A stretch of 64,000 nt of DNA from NCBI RefSeq assembly GCF_900607235.1, contig NZ_LR027849.1, positions 496,001 to 560,000 of the forward strand, in the 5' to 3' direction. Below, one piece after another: positions 16,408 to 25,599 of the stretch. This DNA is from Olivibacter jilunii. GTDB taxonomy: Bacteria > Bacteroidota > Bacteroidia > Sphingobacteriales > Sphingobacteriaceae. The first letter of the stretch is position 1. Every line of letters starts with the position of its first letter. The position numbers were made by a program, and so were the translations under genes. The notes under the pieces are model-generated. The model did no database searches, was not told where the DNA came from, and was given only the letters and a program-made list of their open reading frames with translations.

Positions 16408-17754
16408 ATGAATGATTCTGAATTGAACTTTAAGCACTCCTACATCTTGGGTATCTCCTTTATTTCGGCACTTGGAGGCTATCTGTTTGGTTTTGATTTC
16501 GCCGTGATTGCCGGTGCCTTACCTTTTTTGCGTGAGGCGTTTGGACTCAATGCATGGTGGGAAGGATTTCTCACCGGCTCGCTGGCCCTTGGTTGTATTG
16601 TGGGATGCCTGTTGGCCGGAAAACTGGCGGATCGTTATGGCAGAAAGCCCGGCCTCCTGTTAGCTGCCCTCATCTTTGCCATATCTTCCCTGGGAATGGC
16701 CTATGCCTCCGACTTATCCATCTTTGTACTCATGCGCTTTGCTGCGGGGATAGGCGTGGGCATGGCCTCGATGTTAAGCCCTCTATATATTGCCGAAATT
16801 TCACCGGCCCATGTTCGCGGTCGCAATGTCGCCATCAATCAACTGACCATCGTCATAGGGATTTTGGTGACCAACCTGGTTAACTATACCCTTGCAGACA
16901 ATGGCCCCGAGGCCTGGCGGTGGATGTTTGGCCTGGGGGCTGTACCTGCCGTTTTGTTCTTTATTGGTGTGCTTTGGTTGCCGGAGAGCCCACGATGGCT
17001 GTTAAAAGCAAGGCAGGACGAACGTGCGCGTAAGGTGTTGTCAGCTATCGGAAGTGAGGCTTTTGCTGCAGAAACTTTTTTAACAATTCAGGCATCCCTT
17101 AAGGGTACAGCCAGGCAATCCTTTCGGGCCGTATTTGAAAAGGCAGTACGTCCGGCCGTCATTGTCGGCATTACGTTAGCTGTATTCCAGCAGTTATGTG
17201 GTATCAATGTGGTATTCAATTATACCTCCACGATTTTTGAATCCATAGGCGCTGATCTGGATAGACAGCTGTTCGAAACCGTTGCCATTGGTACGGTTAA
17301 CTTAATTTTTACGGTTATTGCTATGTGGCAGGTGGATAAACTTGGGAGACGTCCTTTGATGTTAATCGGATCTCTAGGCCTTTCCGTCGTTTATCTCGTA
17401 TTAGCGGGGGTATTGCAACTTGAAATGAACGCCACGGTGGTATCTATTTTTGTGTTAATTGCCATTGCTATGTATGCCACTTCGTTGGCGCCGGTTACTT
17501 GGGTCTTGATTGCCGAGATTTTTCCGAATAAGATCCGCGGTGTGGCTTCATCCATTGCCATTGTGTCGCTTTGGATCGCTTATTTCATTTTAGTTTTTAC
17601 GTTTCCTATTCTCGCTGAAATCTTAGGTACCTATGGGCCTTTCTACCTCTATGCGGCTATCTGTTTTGCCGGCTTTTTGTTTGTGAAGCACCGGGTAAAG
17701 GAGACCAAGGGACAAACGCTCGAAGAACTAGAACAACAATTGATTCATCGTTAA
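16408..17754 (+). CDS. MFS sugar porter (D-xylose/sugar:H+ symporter family)
   Basis: Inner-membrane transporter of 448 residues with 12 predicted helices. Sugar porter signatures are clear: GGYLFGFDFAVIAGALPF in helix 1, ADRYGRKPG (about 74-82), PESPRWLL (192-199), QQLCGINVV (261-269), DKLGRRPL and a C-terminal KETKGQTLEELE. The family moves hexoses or pentoses with protons. It follows the DUF5107 gene by 38 bp and precedes the cytochrome module by 179 bp, so it probably imports the sugar released or modified by that locus. The exact sugar is not determinable. Confidence 0.92.
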   Translation: MNDSELNFKHSYILGISFISALGGYLFGFDFAVIAGALPFLREAFGLNAWWEGFLTGSLALGCIVGCLLAGKLADRYGRKPGLLLAALIFAISSLGMAYASDLSIFVLMRFAAGIGVGMASMLSPLYIAEISPAHVRGRNVAINQLTIVIGILVTNLVNYTLADNGPEAWRWMFGLGAVPAVLFFIGVLWLPESPRWLLKARQDERARKVLSAIGSEAFAAETFLTIQASLKGTARQSFRAVFEKAVRPAVIVGITLAVFQQLCGINVVFNYTSTIFESIGADLDRQLFETVAIGTVNLIFTVIAMWQVDKLGRRPLMLIGSLGLSVVYLVLAGVLQLEMNATVVSIFVLIAIAMYATSLAPVTWVLIAEIFPNKIRGVASSIAIVSLWIAYFILVFTFPILAEILGTYGPFYLYAAICFAGFLFVKHRVKETKGQTLEELEQQLIHR

Positions 17755-17933
17755 AACAAACAATACGGGGAATCCGAAAAAATAAAAAAAGAAAGTGTAG
17801 AACCGTTGAATCTTTCTTTGAACGAAAAGTGGTTTTCAGTATCTTAGATATTGAAAACCTAATAAATAAGAAACAGGGAAGCGAGATGATGTCGTTCCCT
17901 TTTATAACCAATATGAAATAAACCGAGAAGAGC

Positions 17934-20669
17934 ATGGTGGTATTCCATAGAAAAAAGTTGCTTATTTTACTTGCGGTAGCGGTAGTGCTTGTATTAATCG
18001 TGTTTGCTTTTCCGCATGAGGATCCGATTGATTTTAATACGCAGGTGAAGCCTATCATTAACAAAAAGTGCATATCCTGCCATGGAGGCGTAAAACAGCA
18101 AGGAGGTTTCAGTTTGCTTTTCGAGGAAGAAGCAATGGCTGCTACCAATAGCGGTAAACCGGCTATCATTCCCGGCAATCCCGACGGTAGCGAGTTTGTT
18201 AAGCGCTTATTGACAAAGGATGTGGAAGAACGTATGCCTTACAAACATGAGCCGCTAAGTGAAGAAGAGATAAGCGTTTTTAAGAAATGGATAAAACAGG
18301 GTGCGAAGTGGGGGGAGCATTGGGCCTACCTGCCCGTTACGGAAGTAGAAGTGCCTAGTAAGGGGGAGGATTGGGCACACAATGAAATTGACCGTTTTAT
18401 TTACGAGAAGCTAGATGCTGCTGGCTTAAAACCGTCAAAGGAAGCCGATCGTGCTACCTTACTCAGAAGAGCAAGTTTAGATTTAATTGGCATGGCGCCC
18501 AAGTCGGCGCTTGCTGACGCCTATCTACGTGATCCGAATGCCGACAAAGCCTATGAGAAGTTAATAGAGGACTTATTGAAATCGCCTGCCTTTGGCGAAA
18601 AGTGGGCCTCCATGTGGCTCGATGTAGCACGATATGCCGACACAAAAGGGTATGAATCAGACGGAGCACGTAATATTTGGAAATACCGCGACTGGGTAAT
18701 CCGAGCATTTAATGAAGACAAGCCCTATGATCGCTTTATTACCGAACAAATAGCCGGTGATTTTTATGTGAATCCAACGGACGAGCAGTATATCGCGACG
18801 GCTTTTCATCGGAATTCGATGACCAATGACGAGGGTGGTACCAGTAACGAGGAATACCGCGTGGCGGCGGTTATCGATCGCGTCAATACGACATGGGAGG
18901 GGCTATTAAGCACTACTTTTGCCTGTGTACAATGCCACAGTCACCCTTATGATCCCATTAAGCATGATGAGTATTATAAGTTTATGGCCTATTTTAATAA
19001 TTCGCGGGATGAAGATGTGCCGAGCGAATATCCTTTATTAAAACAGTTCGCTCCAGATATGGAACTGAAGTTGAAGTCCTTGACAAAATGGCTTAAAGAA
19101 AATGTTTCTGAACAAAAGGCCGCTGAGATCTATAAGTTTCTAAAAACGGGACAACCGACAATCAATTCTACGACTACGGATAGTTTACGCAATGCGGTAA
19201 TCGGCAATAATAACATTGCGCTTTACTTCCGTAATCATGGTGTTGCTCGGATTGCGGCAGTGGATTTGAACCGTGTTGACCAAATGATCTACCACTTTGC
19301 TTCCAAGGTACCTGGCGGCCATATGCAGCTGCACCTGGACAGGCCGGATGGACCGGTTTTCGCTTCTTGGAAGGTGGAAGCTAAGGAGGGTTACCAGATT
19401 CAGGCAGTAGACTTCCCCATGCAACAAGGCGTACACGATGTATATATTACCTATCGGAATACAAGTAAAGGTAAAGGTGATGAGGTGTTAGTATTTTTTG
19501 ATTGGTTTTACTTTAGTGATCAATTTCCCGGAAAAGGCAAGGTTGGTTATGAAGAACAAAAACAGACCTTCTGGACCTTGCTGCAAGCACCTGCCAGTAC
19601 AACACCAATTATGGTAGAAAATCCGACCAATAGGCAACGTAAAACCTTTGTCTTTGAGCGTGGTGCCTGGATATCGCCGGGAAAGGAGGTAAATGCCGAT
19701 GTCCCGGCGGCATTTAAGTATGCCATGCCGAAAGGTGCACCGAAAAATCGGATGGGACTGGCGATGTGGCTCACGGATAAGCGCAATCCACTGCTTTCGC
19801 GCACGATGGTAAACCGTGTTTGGGAGCAACTTTTCGGGACAGGTATCGTGGAAACCCTGGAAGACATGGGTACACAAGGCATGGACCCGACGCATCGTGA
19901 ACTGCTCGATCATTTATCGTGGCGGTTTATGCATGACTATAAATGGAGTGTGAAGCGATTGGTGAAGGAGCTTATGATGAGTGCAACCTACCGACAAGAC
20001 TCTAGAATCACTAAGGAGCTCCGGGAAAAGGATTTGTTTAATAAGCTGTACGCCAGAGGACCACGTATGCGACTCAGCGCCGAGCAACTGCGCGACCAGT
20101 TTTTGTCGATCAGTGGCGTGCTCAGGACGGAAATGTATGGAAAAGGGGTAATGCCCTGGCAGCCTGAAGGTATATGGAATTCGCCATATAATAGCGCCAA
20201 ATGGGAAAATGCAAAAGGGGAGGATCGGTATCGTCGGGCGGTATATACCTACTGGAAGCGTTCGGCACCTTATCCTTCCATGATAACATTTGATGGAGCA
20301 CAACGTGTGGTGTGTAATCCACGGCGGATCCGCACTAATACGCCCCTACAAGCTTTGGTAACACTAAATGACTCAGTCTATATAGATCTCGCTCGCCATT
20401 TCGTTGATCGGATGCAACGGGAGGGGGGCGAGCAGGTTAACGATCAGATTGCAAAAGGTTATGAATGGATTATGTATAAGCCTATCCCGGCCGGAAAGCT
20501 GGGAATTTTATCCAAGTTGTATCAAACCGCTTTTGATGAATATAAAACACATCCGGATCGCATCGATTCTTTATTAGGGGAACAGGTTAAAAAGGATGCA
20601 AGCAGTGCAGCCTTATTGGTAGTCGCGAACACCCTATTTAACTTGGACGAAGTAATTACTAAAAACTAG
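17934..20669 (+). CDS. PSCyt1-DUF1549-DUF1553 cytochrome-domain protein with CBM6-like insert
   Basis: Envelope protein of 911 residues, anchored by an N-terminal hydrophobic segment (about 8-26). Domain order: PSCyt1 with haem motif CISCH (46-50); DUF1549/PSCyt2 (about 140-350) with a second CxxCH, CVQCH, followed by SHPYDP; a CBM6-like beta domain (about 415-525) ending FFDWFYF; and DUF1553/PSD1 (about 600-880), with NPLLSRTMVNRVWEQLFG and NTPLQALVTLND. This is the planctomycete-type cytochrome family, also present in Bacteroidota. It probably binds haem c, carries electrons in the periplasm and may touch a carbohydrate. The DUF1501 gene starts 6 bp downstream; the two families are usual partners. 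Confidence 0.88.
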   Translation: MVVFHRKKLLILLAVAVVLVLIVFAFPHEDPIDFNTQVKPIINKKCISCHGGVKQQGGFSLLFEEEAMAATNSGKPAIIPGNPDGSEFVKRLLTKDVEERMPYKHEPLSEEEISVFKKWIKQGAKWGEHWAYLPVTEVEVPSKGEDWAHNEIDRFIYEKLDAAGLKPSKEADRATLLRRASLDLIGMAPKSALADAYLRDPNADKAYEKLIEDLLKSPAFGEKWASMWLDVARYADTKGYESDGARNIWKYRDWVIRAFNEDKPYDRFITEQIAGDFYVNPTDEQYIATAFHRNSMTNDEGGTSNEEYRVAAVIDRVNTTWEGLLSTTFACVQCHSHPYDPIKHDEYYKFMAYFNNSRDEDVPSEYPLLKQFAPDMELKLKSLTKWLKENVSEQKAAEIYKFLKTGQPTINSTTTDSLRNAVIGNNNIALYFRNHGVARIAAVDLNRVDQMIYHFASKVPGGHMQLHLDRPDGPVFASWKVEAKEGYQIQAVDFPMQQGVHDVYITYRNTSKGKGDEVLVFFDWFYFSDQFPGKGKVGYEEQKQTFWTLLQAPASTTPIMVENPTNRQRKTFVFERGAWISPGKEVNADVPAAFKYAMPKGAPKNRMGLAMWLTDKRNPLLSRTMVNRVWEQLFGTGIVETLEDMGTQGMDPTHRELLDHLSWRFMHDYKWSVKRLVKELMMSATYRQDSRITKELREKDLFNKLYARGPRMRLSAEQLRDQFLSISGVLRTEMYGKGVMPWQPEGIWNSPYNSAKWENAKGEDRYRRAVYTYWKRSAPYPSMITFDGAQRVVCNPRRIRTNTPLQALVTLNDSVYIDLARHFVDRMQREGGEQVNDQIAKGYEWIMYKPIPAGKLGILSKLYQTAFDEYKTHPDRIDSLLGEQVKKDASSAALLVVANTLFNLDEVITKN

Positions 20670-20675
20670 GAATTT

Positions 20676-22184
20676 ATGACACGGGACGAATTGAATTTAC
20701 ATCGGTTGCTAAAGGAGGCCAGCCACACGCAATTGCGGGCCTATACACGTCGACATTTTTTAAAGGAAAGTGCGATGGGGCTGGGAGCGTTAGCATTTGG
20801 CTCATTGCTGGGGAGCTGTAGTACGCAGGCTACGGGCGCTAAGCCGGTTGTCTTTGATCCGGCTCACCCATTGTTGCCGAAATCGCCGCCTTTTTTGGGG
20901 AAAGCTAAAAGCGTAATCTATCTACATATGGCCGGAGCACCATCGCAATTGGAGCTGTTTGATTATAAACCTGAACTGGAGAAGATGAACGGACAGGATT
21001 GTCCGGAGTCTTTGCTGAAAGGGAAAAAATTTGCATTTATCACGGGAGTTCCGAAGATGTTGGGGCCGCAGGCTAAATTTGCCCAACATGGCGAAAGTAG
21101 GGCTTGGGTGAGTGAAAATTTACCGCACTTTTCGAGCGTAGTGGATGAAGTGACTTTTTTAAAAGCGGTGACAACAGACCAGTTTAATCATGCGCCTGCG
21201 CAGTTGTTAATGCATACAGGGAGTGCCCGTTTGGGGAAACCCAGTATGGGAAGTTGGGTTACCTATGGCTTGGGAACCGAAAATCAGAATTTGCCGGGTT
21301 TTGTGGTGCTCACCAGTGGTGGCAGTTTTCCGGATGCAGGAAAGAGCATTTGGGGGAGCGGTTTTTTGCCTTCGGTTTATCAGGGTGTTCAGTGCAGAAG
21401 TGAAGGTGATCCGGTGTTGTTTATCAAGGATCCGAATGGGATGGATCGGGATTTACGGAAGGCAACCATCGACGCGATCAATGCGTCCAATGAACAGGAA
21501 TATGCTTACTACAATGACCCTGAAATTTTATCGCGGATCTCGCAATATGAAATGGCTTTTCGCATGCAAGTAACTGCGCCTGAAGTCATGAATATTGATA
21601 ATGAACCGCAATATATTCACGATATGTATGGCACGCAACCCGGGAAAGCTTGTTTTGCCAATAACGTACTGCTGGCCCGCAAGTTGGTGGAGAAGGGGGT
21701 GCGCTTTGTGCAGCTTTTCGATTGGGGCTGGGATGCACATGGCGACGGACCGCAAAACTCATTGAACATCGGCTTGAAAAACAAATGCAGAAGCACGGAT
21801 AAGCCGATTACCGCCCTACTGTTGGATTTGAAACAAAGGGGACTATTGGAAGATACCCTGGTTGTTTGGGGTGGAGAATTTGGCAGAACCCCCATGCTGG
21901 AAAATCGAAACGGGGCCACGAATCCTTACAATGGACGCGACCATCATACGGAGGCATTTACCATTTGGATGGCGGGAGGTGGTATCAAAAAAGGATTTAC
22001 CTATGGCGAAACGGATGAAATTGGTTATAGTGCCATTAGTGGTAAGGTAGAGCCCTTTGATATACAAGCTACCATTTTGCATCAACTGGGTTTTGACCAC
22101 GAAAAATTTACGTACGACTTTCAGGGACGGCCATTTCGACTTACCGATGTTTTCGGAAAGGTTATCCATGATATTATTGCTTAG
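20676..22184 (+). CDS. DUF1501 domain-containing protein (sulfatase-like fold), Tat-exported
   Basis: Protein of 502 residues with a Tat leader: RRHFLKES at 25-32, then a glycine/alanine-rich hydrophobic stretch ending at a possible lipobox GSC (Cys48). The body matches DUF1501, a family with an alkaline-phosphatase/sulfatase-like fold; landmarks are SVIYLHMAGAPSQLELFDYKP, FNHAPAQLLMHTGS, GWDAHGDG and WGGEFGRTPM, which hold likely metal-binding Asp, His and Glu residues. The activity is not established. It sits 6 bp after the DUF1549/DUF1553 gene and 20 bp before a TIM-barrel gene, a conserved gene set. Confidence 0.9.
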   Translation: MTRDELNLHRLLKEASHTQLRAYTRRHFLKESAMGLGALAFGSLLGSCSTQATGAKPVVFDPAHPLLPKSPPFLGKAKSVIYLHMAGAPSQLELFDYKPELEKMNGQDCPESLLKGKKFAFITGVPKMLGPQAKFAQHGESRAWVSENLPHFSSVVDEVTFLKAVTTDQFNHAPAQLLMHTGSARLGKPSMGSWVTYGLGTENQNLPGFVVLTSGGSFPDAGKSIWGSGFLPSVYQGVQCRSEGDPVLFIKDPNGMDRDLRKATIDAINASNEQEYAYYNDPEILSRISQYEMAFRMQVTAPEVMNIDNEPQYIHDMYGTQPGKACFANNVLLARKLVEKGVRFVQLFDWGWDAHGDGPQNSLNIGLKNKCRSTDKPITALLLDLKQRGLLEDTLVVWGGEFGRTPMLENRNGATNPYNGRDHHTEAFTIWMAGGGIKKGFTYGETDEIGYSAISGKVEPFDIQATILHQLGFDHEKFTYDFQGRPFRLTDVFGKVIHDIIA

Positions 22185-22204
22185 CTATTTAATGATACAT
22201 AACG

Positions 22205-23125
22205 ATGCCGCATAATCGACGACATTTTTTAAAAGCCGCAACGGCTGGTTTATTTTTGTCAATGGAAGAACTTTTTGCCGATTTATCCGTGCCGGTATTA
22301 TCAAAAGCCGGTTATTCGCTGACTTTTATGGCTACCGACTGGGGTTTTCAAGGGGGTGTTGAGAACTTCTGTGCAGCAGCAAAAAAGGACGGCTATGATG
22401 GTATCGAGGTATGGTGGCCGAGTAGCGCAGAGGCACAAAAGCTGTTGTTTTCGGCACTTCAGAAGCACCGGCTGGAAGTGGGATTTCTATGTGCGGGTAG
22501 CGGGCCGGATATCAAAGAGCATTTGGCAACCTTTTGCAGGCAAATTGACGCGGCTTCCGGTAATGGATATCAACGTCCACTTTATATCAATTGCCATTCC
22601 GGGAAAGATTATTTTACCTATGAAGAAAATGCGGCTTTTATTGATTATACCGTTAAGAAATCGAAAGAAACGGGTATCCCGATTTACCATGAAACCCATC
22701 GTGGCAGAATGCTGTTTGCCGCACCTGTAGCTCGAAATTTTATAGAGAAGCACCCTGATTTACGCTTAACCTTAGATATTTCACATTGGTGTGTTGTTCA
22801 TGAGAGTTTATTGGACGATCAGGCAGAAACCGTGCAACTGGCCCTCCAACGTGCTGATCATATTCATACGCGCATTGGCCATGCAGAAGGTCCACAGGTA
22901 AATGATCCGCGCGCACCTGAGTGGAAAGGGGCTGTGGAGGCTCATCTTCGTTGGTGGGACCAAGTCGTTTCGCGTAAGAAACAAAAGGGTGAGCCGATGA
23001 CCATGCTTACCGAATTTGGCCCCCCGGATTATTTGCCGACCTTGCCTTATACCCGACAGCCTTTAGCCGATCAATGGGCCATCAATGTTCATATGATGCA
23101 GCTACTACGCAAACGATACGAATAG
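22205..23125 (+). CDS. Exported sugar isomerase/epimerase-like TIM-barrel protein
   Basis: Protein of 306 residues with a short Tat-like leader (RRHFLKAAT at 5-13). The remaining part is an AP-endonuclease-2/xylose-isomerase-like TIM barrel: GYDGIEVWWPS, NCHSGKDYFT, PIYHETHRGR and LTLDISHWCVVHESL carry the expected metal-binding Glu, His and Asp, and DHIHTRIGHAEGPQ follows. It is the third gene of the cytochrome module, 20 bp after the DUF1501 gene and 3 bp before the next gene, so it is almost certainly co-transcribed. The substrate is unknown. Confidence 0.85.
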   Translation: MPHNRRHFLKAATAGLFLSMEELFADLSVPVLSKAGYSLTFMATDWGFQGGVENFCAAAKKDGYDGIEVWWPSSAEAQKLLFSALQKHRLEVGFLCAGSGPDIKEHLATFCRQIDAASGNGYQRPLYINCHSGKDYFTYEENAAFIDYTVKKSKETGIPIYHETHRGRMLFAAPVARNFIEKHPDLRLTLDISHWCVVHESLLDDQAETVQLALQRADHIHTRIGHAEGPQVNDPRAPEWKGAVEAHLRWWDQVVSRKKQKGEPMTMLTEFGPPDYLPTLPYTRQPLADQWAINVHMMQLLRKRYE

Positions 23126-23128
23126 ACC

Positions 23129-24535
23129 ATGCAGCTTCTTACCATTCAACAACTTATTGGCCATTTTCATCCGGTACTTGTCCACTTACCTATTGGCATA
23201 TTAATCTTAGGTGTACTATTTCATTTATTGAGTGCCATAAAGTCTTATGCCTTTCTTCGTACAGCCGTTCCGTTAATTTATTTGCTGGGAGCGATTGGAG
23301 CGATTGTATCCTGTATTAGCGGCTATTTATTATCCCAAACGAGTGATTATGATGCAAAATTGGTTGGCTTACACCAATGGTTCGGAATTGCTGTAGCAAT
23401 TGTTGCGATGCTATTGTATGGGTTGATGAAATATCCTGTTAAAGAGCCCTTGCTTCGCCTGCTGAGTGTTACGTTATTAATAGGTATTACCATAACGGGA
23501 CATTATGGAGGATCACTTACCCATGGTTCTGACTACCTGATTGCGGCGCTAAAAGGCGAACCAACTAGCAAGGAAGCCATCCCGCCCGTTCCCAATATTC
23601 AACGGGCAAAGGTATATCCGCAGCTCGTTGAACCATTGCTTAAGAACCGCTGCTACAGCTGCCATGGCGGAGAGAAGCAGAAAGGTAAGCTTCGGGTGGA
23701 TACGAAGGAATTTATGGTAAAAGGAGGGGAAGCCGGTTCTTCTCTTATAGAAGGAAAGGCGGATGAAAGCGAACTTATTAAACGTCTATTACTACCATTG
23801 GATAATGAAGATCATATGCCGCCAAAAGAAAAGGCGCAGCTAACGCAAGAAGAAATTGCATTATTAAAATGGTGGGTTAACCAAGGCGCCGATATCCACA
23901 AAACGGTCGCGGAATTGAAACCTAAGCCTGAAATGAGCGCCATACTTGCGGCCTTTCAATCGGGCAGTGCAAAAAACAAAGAGGTGCAGAGCGATCTGCT
24001 AGCCAAAGAGGTAGATGCGGCTGATGCGGGCACACTCGAAAAACTGAAAGATGCAGGTGTGGTGGTATTGCCCATCCACCAAAACAGTAATTACTTATCC
24101 GTAAATTTTGTTACGACCGATGTGACGCCCGCTTTACTGGAAGAAGTAAAAAAGCTAGCTAAACAGTTAGTTTACTTGGAAGTAGCTTATACATCACTGA
24201 ATGATGAGAATATGAAAGTATTAGCCTCACTTGAAAATCTTTTACAGTTTAATTTGAGAGGCACGGCGATTACAGATAAAGGATTAATCAATCTGAAAGA
24301 TTTAACGCAGCTAAATTTGCTTAATTTGGTGGAAACAAAAATAAGTGCCACAGGCTTGACCTCCTTAAAGGGACTTAAAAACCTAAAAAGCATCTATTTG
24401 TATAAAACGTCAGTAGACCGAAACGGATTGGCAGCTTTAAAGAAGCAATTCCCCCAGGCATCGCTTGACACTGGGGGCTATTATGTGCCTACATTAGCAA
24501 GTGATACAATGATGGTGAGTATGCCTGCCCGTTAA
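23129..24535 (+). CDS. Membrane protein: DUF2231-like segment, PSCyt1 haem domain and leucine-rich repeats
   Basis: Protein of 468 residues. The N-terminal half (about 1-135) has four hydrophobic helices resembling DUF2231, beginning with HFHPVLVHLPIGIL. A PSCyt1 cytochrome c domain follows with CYSCH at 175-179 and HMPPKEKAQL near 231, where a distal ligand usually lies. The C-terminal part (about 320-455) has leucine-rich repeat-like units such as LENLLQFNLRGTAITDKGL. It ends the operon that starts with the DUF1549/DUF1553 protein, and may link the periplasmic cytochrome module to the membrane electron pool. This role is inferred. Confidence 0.85.
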   Translation: MQLLTIQQLIGHFHPVLVHLPIGILILGVLFHLLSAIKSYAFLRTAVPLIYLLGAIGAIVSCISGYLLSQTSDYDAKLVGLHQWFGIAVAIVAMLLYGLMKYPVKEPLLRLLSVTLLIGITITGHYGGSLTHGSDYLIAALKGEPTSKEAIPPVPNIQRAKVYPQLVEPLLKNRCYSCHGGEKQKGKLRVDTKEFMVKGGEAGSSLIEGKADESELIKRLLLPLDNEDHMPPKEKAQLTQEEIALLKWWVNQGADIHKTVAELKPKPEMSAILAAFQSGSAKNKEVQSDLLAKEVDAADAGTLEKLKDAGVVVLPIHQNSNYLSVNFVTTDVTPALLEEVKKLAKQLVYLEVAYTSLNDENMKVLASLENLLQFNLRGTAITDKGLINLKDLTQLNLLNLVETKISATGLTSLKGLKNLKSIYLYKTSVDRNGLAALKKQFPQASLDTGGYYVPTLASDTMMVSMPAR

Positions 24536-24647
24536 TTCTAAAATCTGTTAATCTTGGCATAACCTGCTTCCAGCTCCATCCTGTTTAGGTTGAAACGGAA
24601 AATCTGAAAGTGCGAGATAGGGTAGGCTTATAAGCAGAACTAATTAA

Positions 24648-24677
24648 AAATATAGCCTGTTATTTCAGGCTATATTT
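24648..24677 (-). terminator. Hairpin terminator overlapping the stop codon of the 24.7 kb gene
   Basis: AAATATAGCCTG (24648-24659) pairs perfectly with CAGGCTATATTT (24666-24677); the loop holds the minus-strand stop codon. On the minus strand it is followed by TTTTTAATT. It may also stop transcripts coming from the plus-strand operon. Confidence 0.7.
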
Positions 24678-25106
24678 ATAACTTCTACCATGTTTGGTAG
24701 CTTGAATGAAATCATTCTTTAATAAATAGGAGAGACGCACGGCAACTGCTTTTTCGACCTTATAAGGATCTGCTTCCGGTTGTGCTTGATTTAAGACTTC
24801 CAGAATATCATCCTTATAACCTGATCCGATTTTTGTAAGTGCATAACTGATCTTTTGATCAAGCTTGCTATTTACGTTGAAATTTTCCTGAGGAGCCAGG
24901 GCTTTACCTGCTGTCTTTCTCTTTTTTGTTGCGTCGTCTGTATCAGGTGAATCGCTTTTGATTCGATCATTACCTAAATTAACCGACTTAGATTGAGCAA
25001 TTGCATTGATCGTGACTTCAATACTTTTAAGTTCCTCTTTAAGCTGTTGTTGTCGCAGCTTTAGAAATTCAACTACTTGTTTCTCTGTTATACTTTCAGC
25101 TTTCAT
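24660..25106 (-). CDS. Hypothetical protein with coiled-coil start and winged-helix-like end
   Basis: Cytoplasmic protein of 148 residues. Residues about 5-40 form a charged heptad pattern (VVEFLKLRQQQLKEELKSIE) likely to be a coiled coil, followed by a polar linker (about 45-75). The C-terminal part (about 80-148) is helical and ends in a short basic beta-like stretch (HGRSYKYSL), which suggests a winged-helix fold. I do not recognise a named family. A smaller coiled-coil gene in the same direction lies upstream at 25301-25471. Confidence 0.65.
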   Translation of the reverse strand: MKAESITEKQVVEFLKLRQQQLKEELKSIEVTINAIAQSKSVNLGNDRIKSDSPDTDDATKKRKTAGKALAPQENFNVNSKLDQKISYALTKIGSGYKDDILEVLNQAQPEADPYKVEKAVAVRLSYLLKNDFIQATKHGRSYKYSLK

Positions 25107-25300
25107 TACTATGTCTTATGATTTATAACAAAAATATAACTAAATTTTAACATTTTAAAATATTATAAAAGTTTAGCTGTCACGATTATAGCTTCACTTA
25201 TGTTTATTAATGGTGACATAAATGAAGACATCGTGATATTTTATATTATAAATTGAATATAGCGATGAAATTGTCTTTACTTGTATGTTAATAAATGGAA
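25107..25300. other. AT-rich intergenic segment
   Basis: No reading frame of note and no clear promoter. Very AT-rich, with runs such as AACATTTTAAAATATTATAAAAG. It probably carries the promoter of the minus-strand gene at 25106. Confidence 0.4.
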
Positions 25301-25471
25301 TTAATTTGGGAGGGCCGCTCTCCTTGTAGCTAAACCGAAGTCGTTCGAGTGAAACGCATCATTCAGTTCGATTGACATGATGGCCAACTCCAATAGATAA
25401 AGTTCGTTTTTAATGTTTTCTCTTCTTTTAATAAGAGACTCCAGTTCTTGGTGGTTTTGAGTGTTAGGCAT
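25301..25471 (-). CDS. Small coiled-coil hypothetical protein (56 residues)
   Basis: An open frame from ATG at 25471 to TAA at 25301 encodes 56 residues beginning MPNTQNHQELESLIKRRENI and continuing KNELYLLELAIMSIEL, a charged amphipathic helix. A Bacteroidota promoter box sits 22 bp upstream on the same strand (25493-25500), which supports a real gene. It resembles the N-terminal coiled coil of the neighbour at 24660-25106 in style. Function unknown. Confidence 0.5.
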   Translation of the reverse strand: MPNTQNHQELESLIKRRENIKNELYLLELAIMSIELNDAFHSNDFGLATRRAALPN

Positions 25472-25492
25472 GACTGTGTTGTTTTAATAGAA

Positions 25493-25500
25493 CAAACGTA
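25493..25500 (-). promoter_or_regulatory. Bacteroidota -7 promoter box for the small coiled-coil gene
   Basis: Minus-strand bases TACGTTTG fit TAnnTTTG and lie 21 bp upstream of the ATG at 25471. The bases about 20 bp further upstream are T-rich but not a clean TTTG. Confidence 0.45.
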
Positions 25501-25599
25501 AGAAACGCTTTCTTATATGAAAAAAAATTACACATACAGCGCTATACACATGACGAACACGCCTGCGGCTTACATGAATGAAAAAACAGGTCTTGCTAA

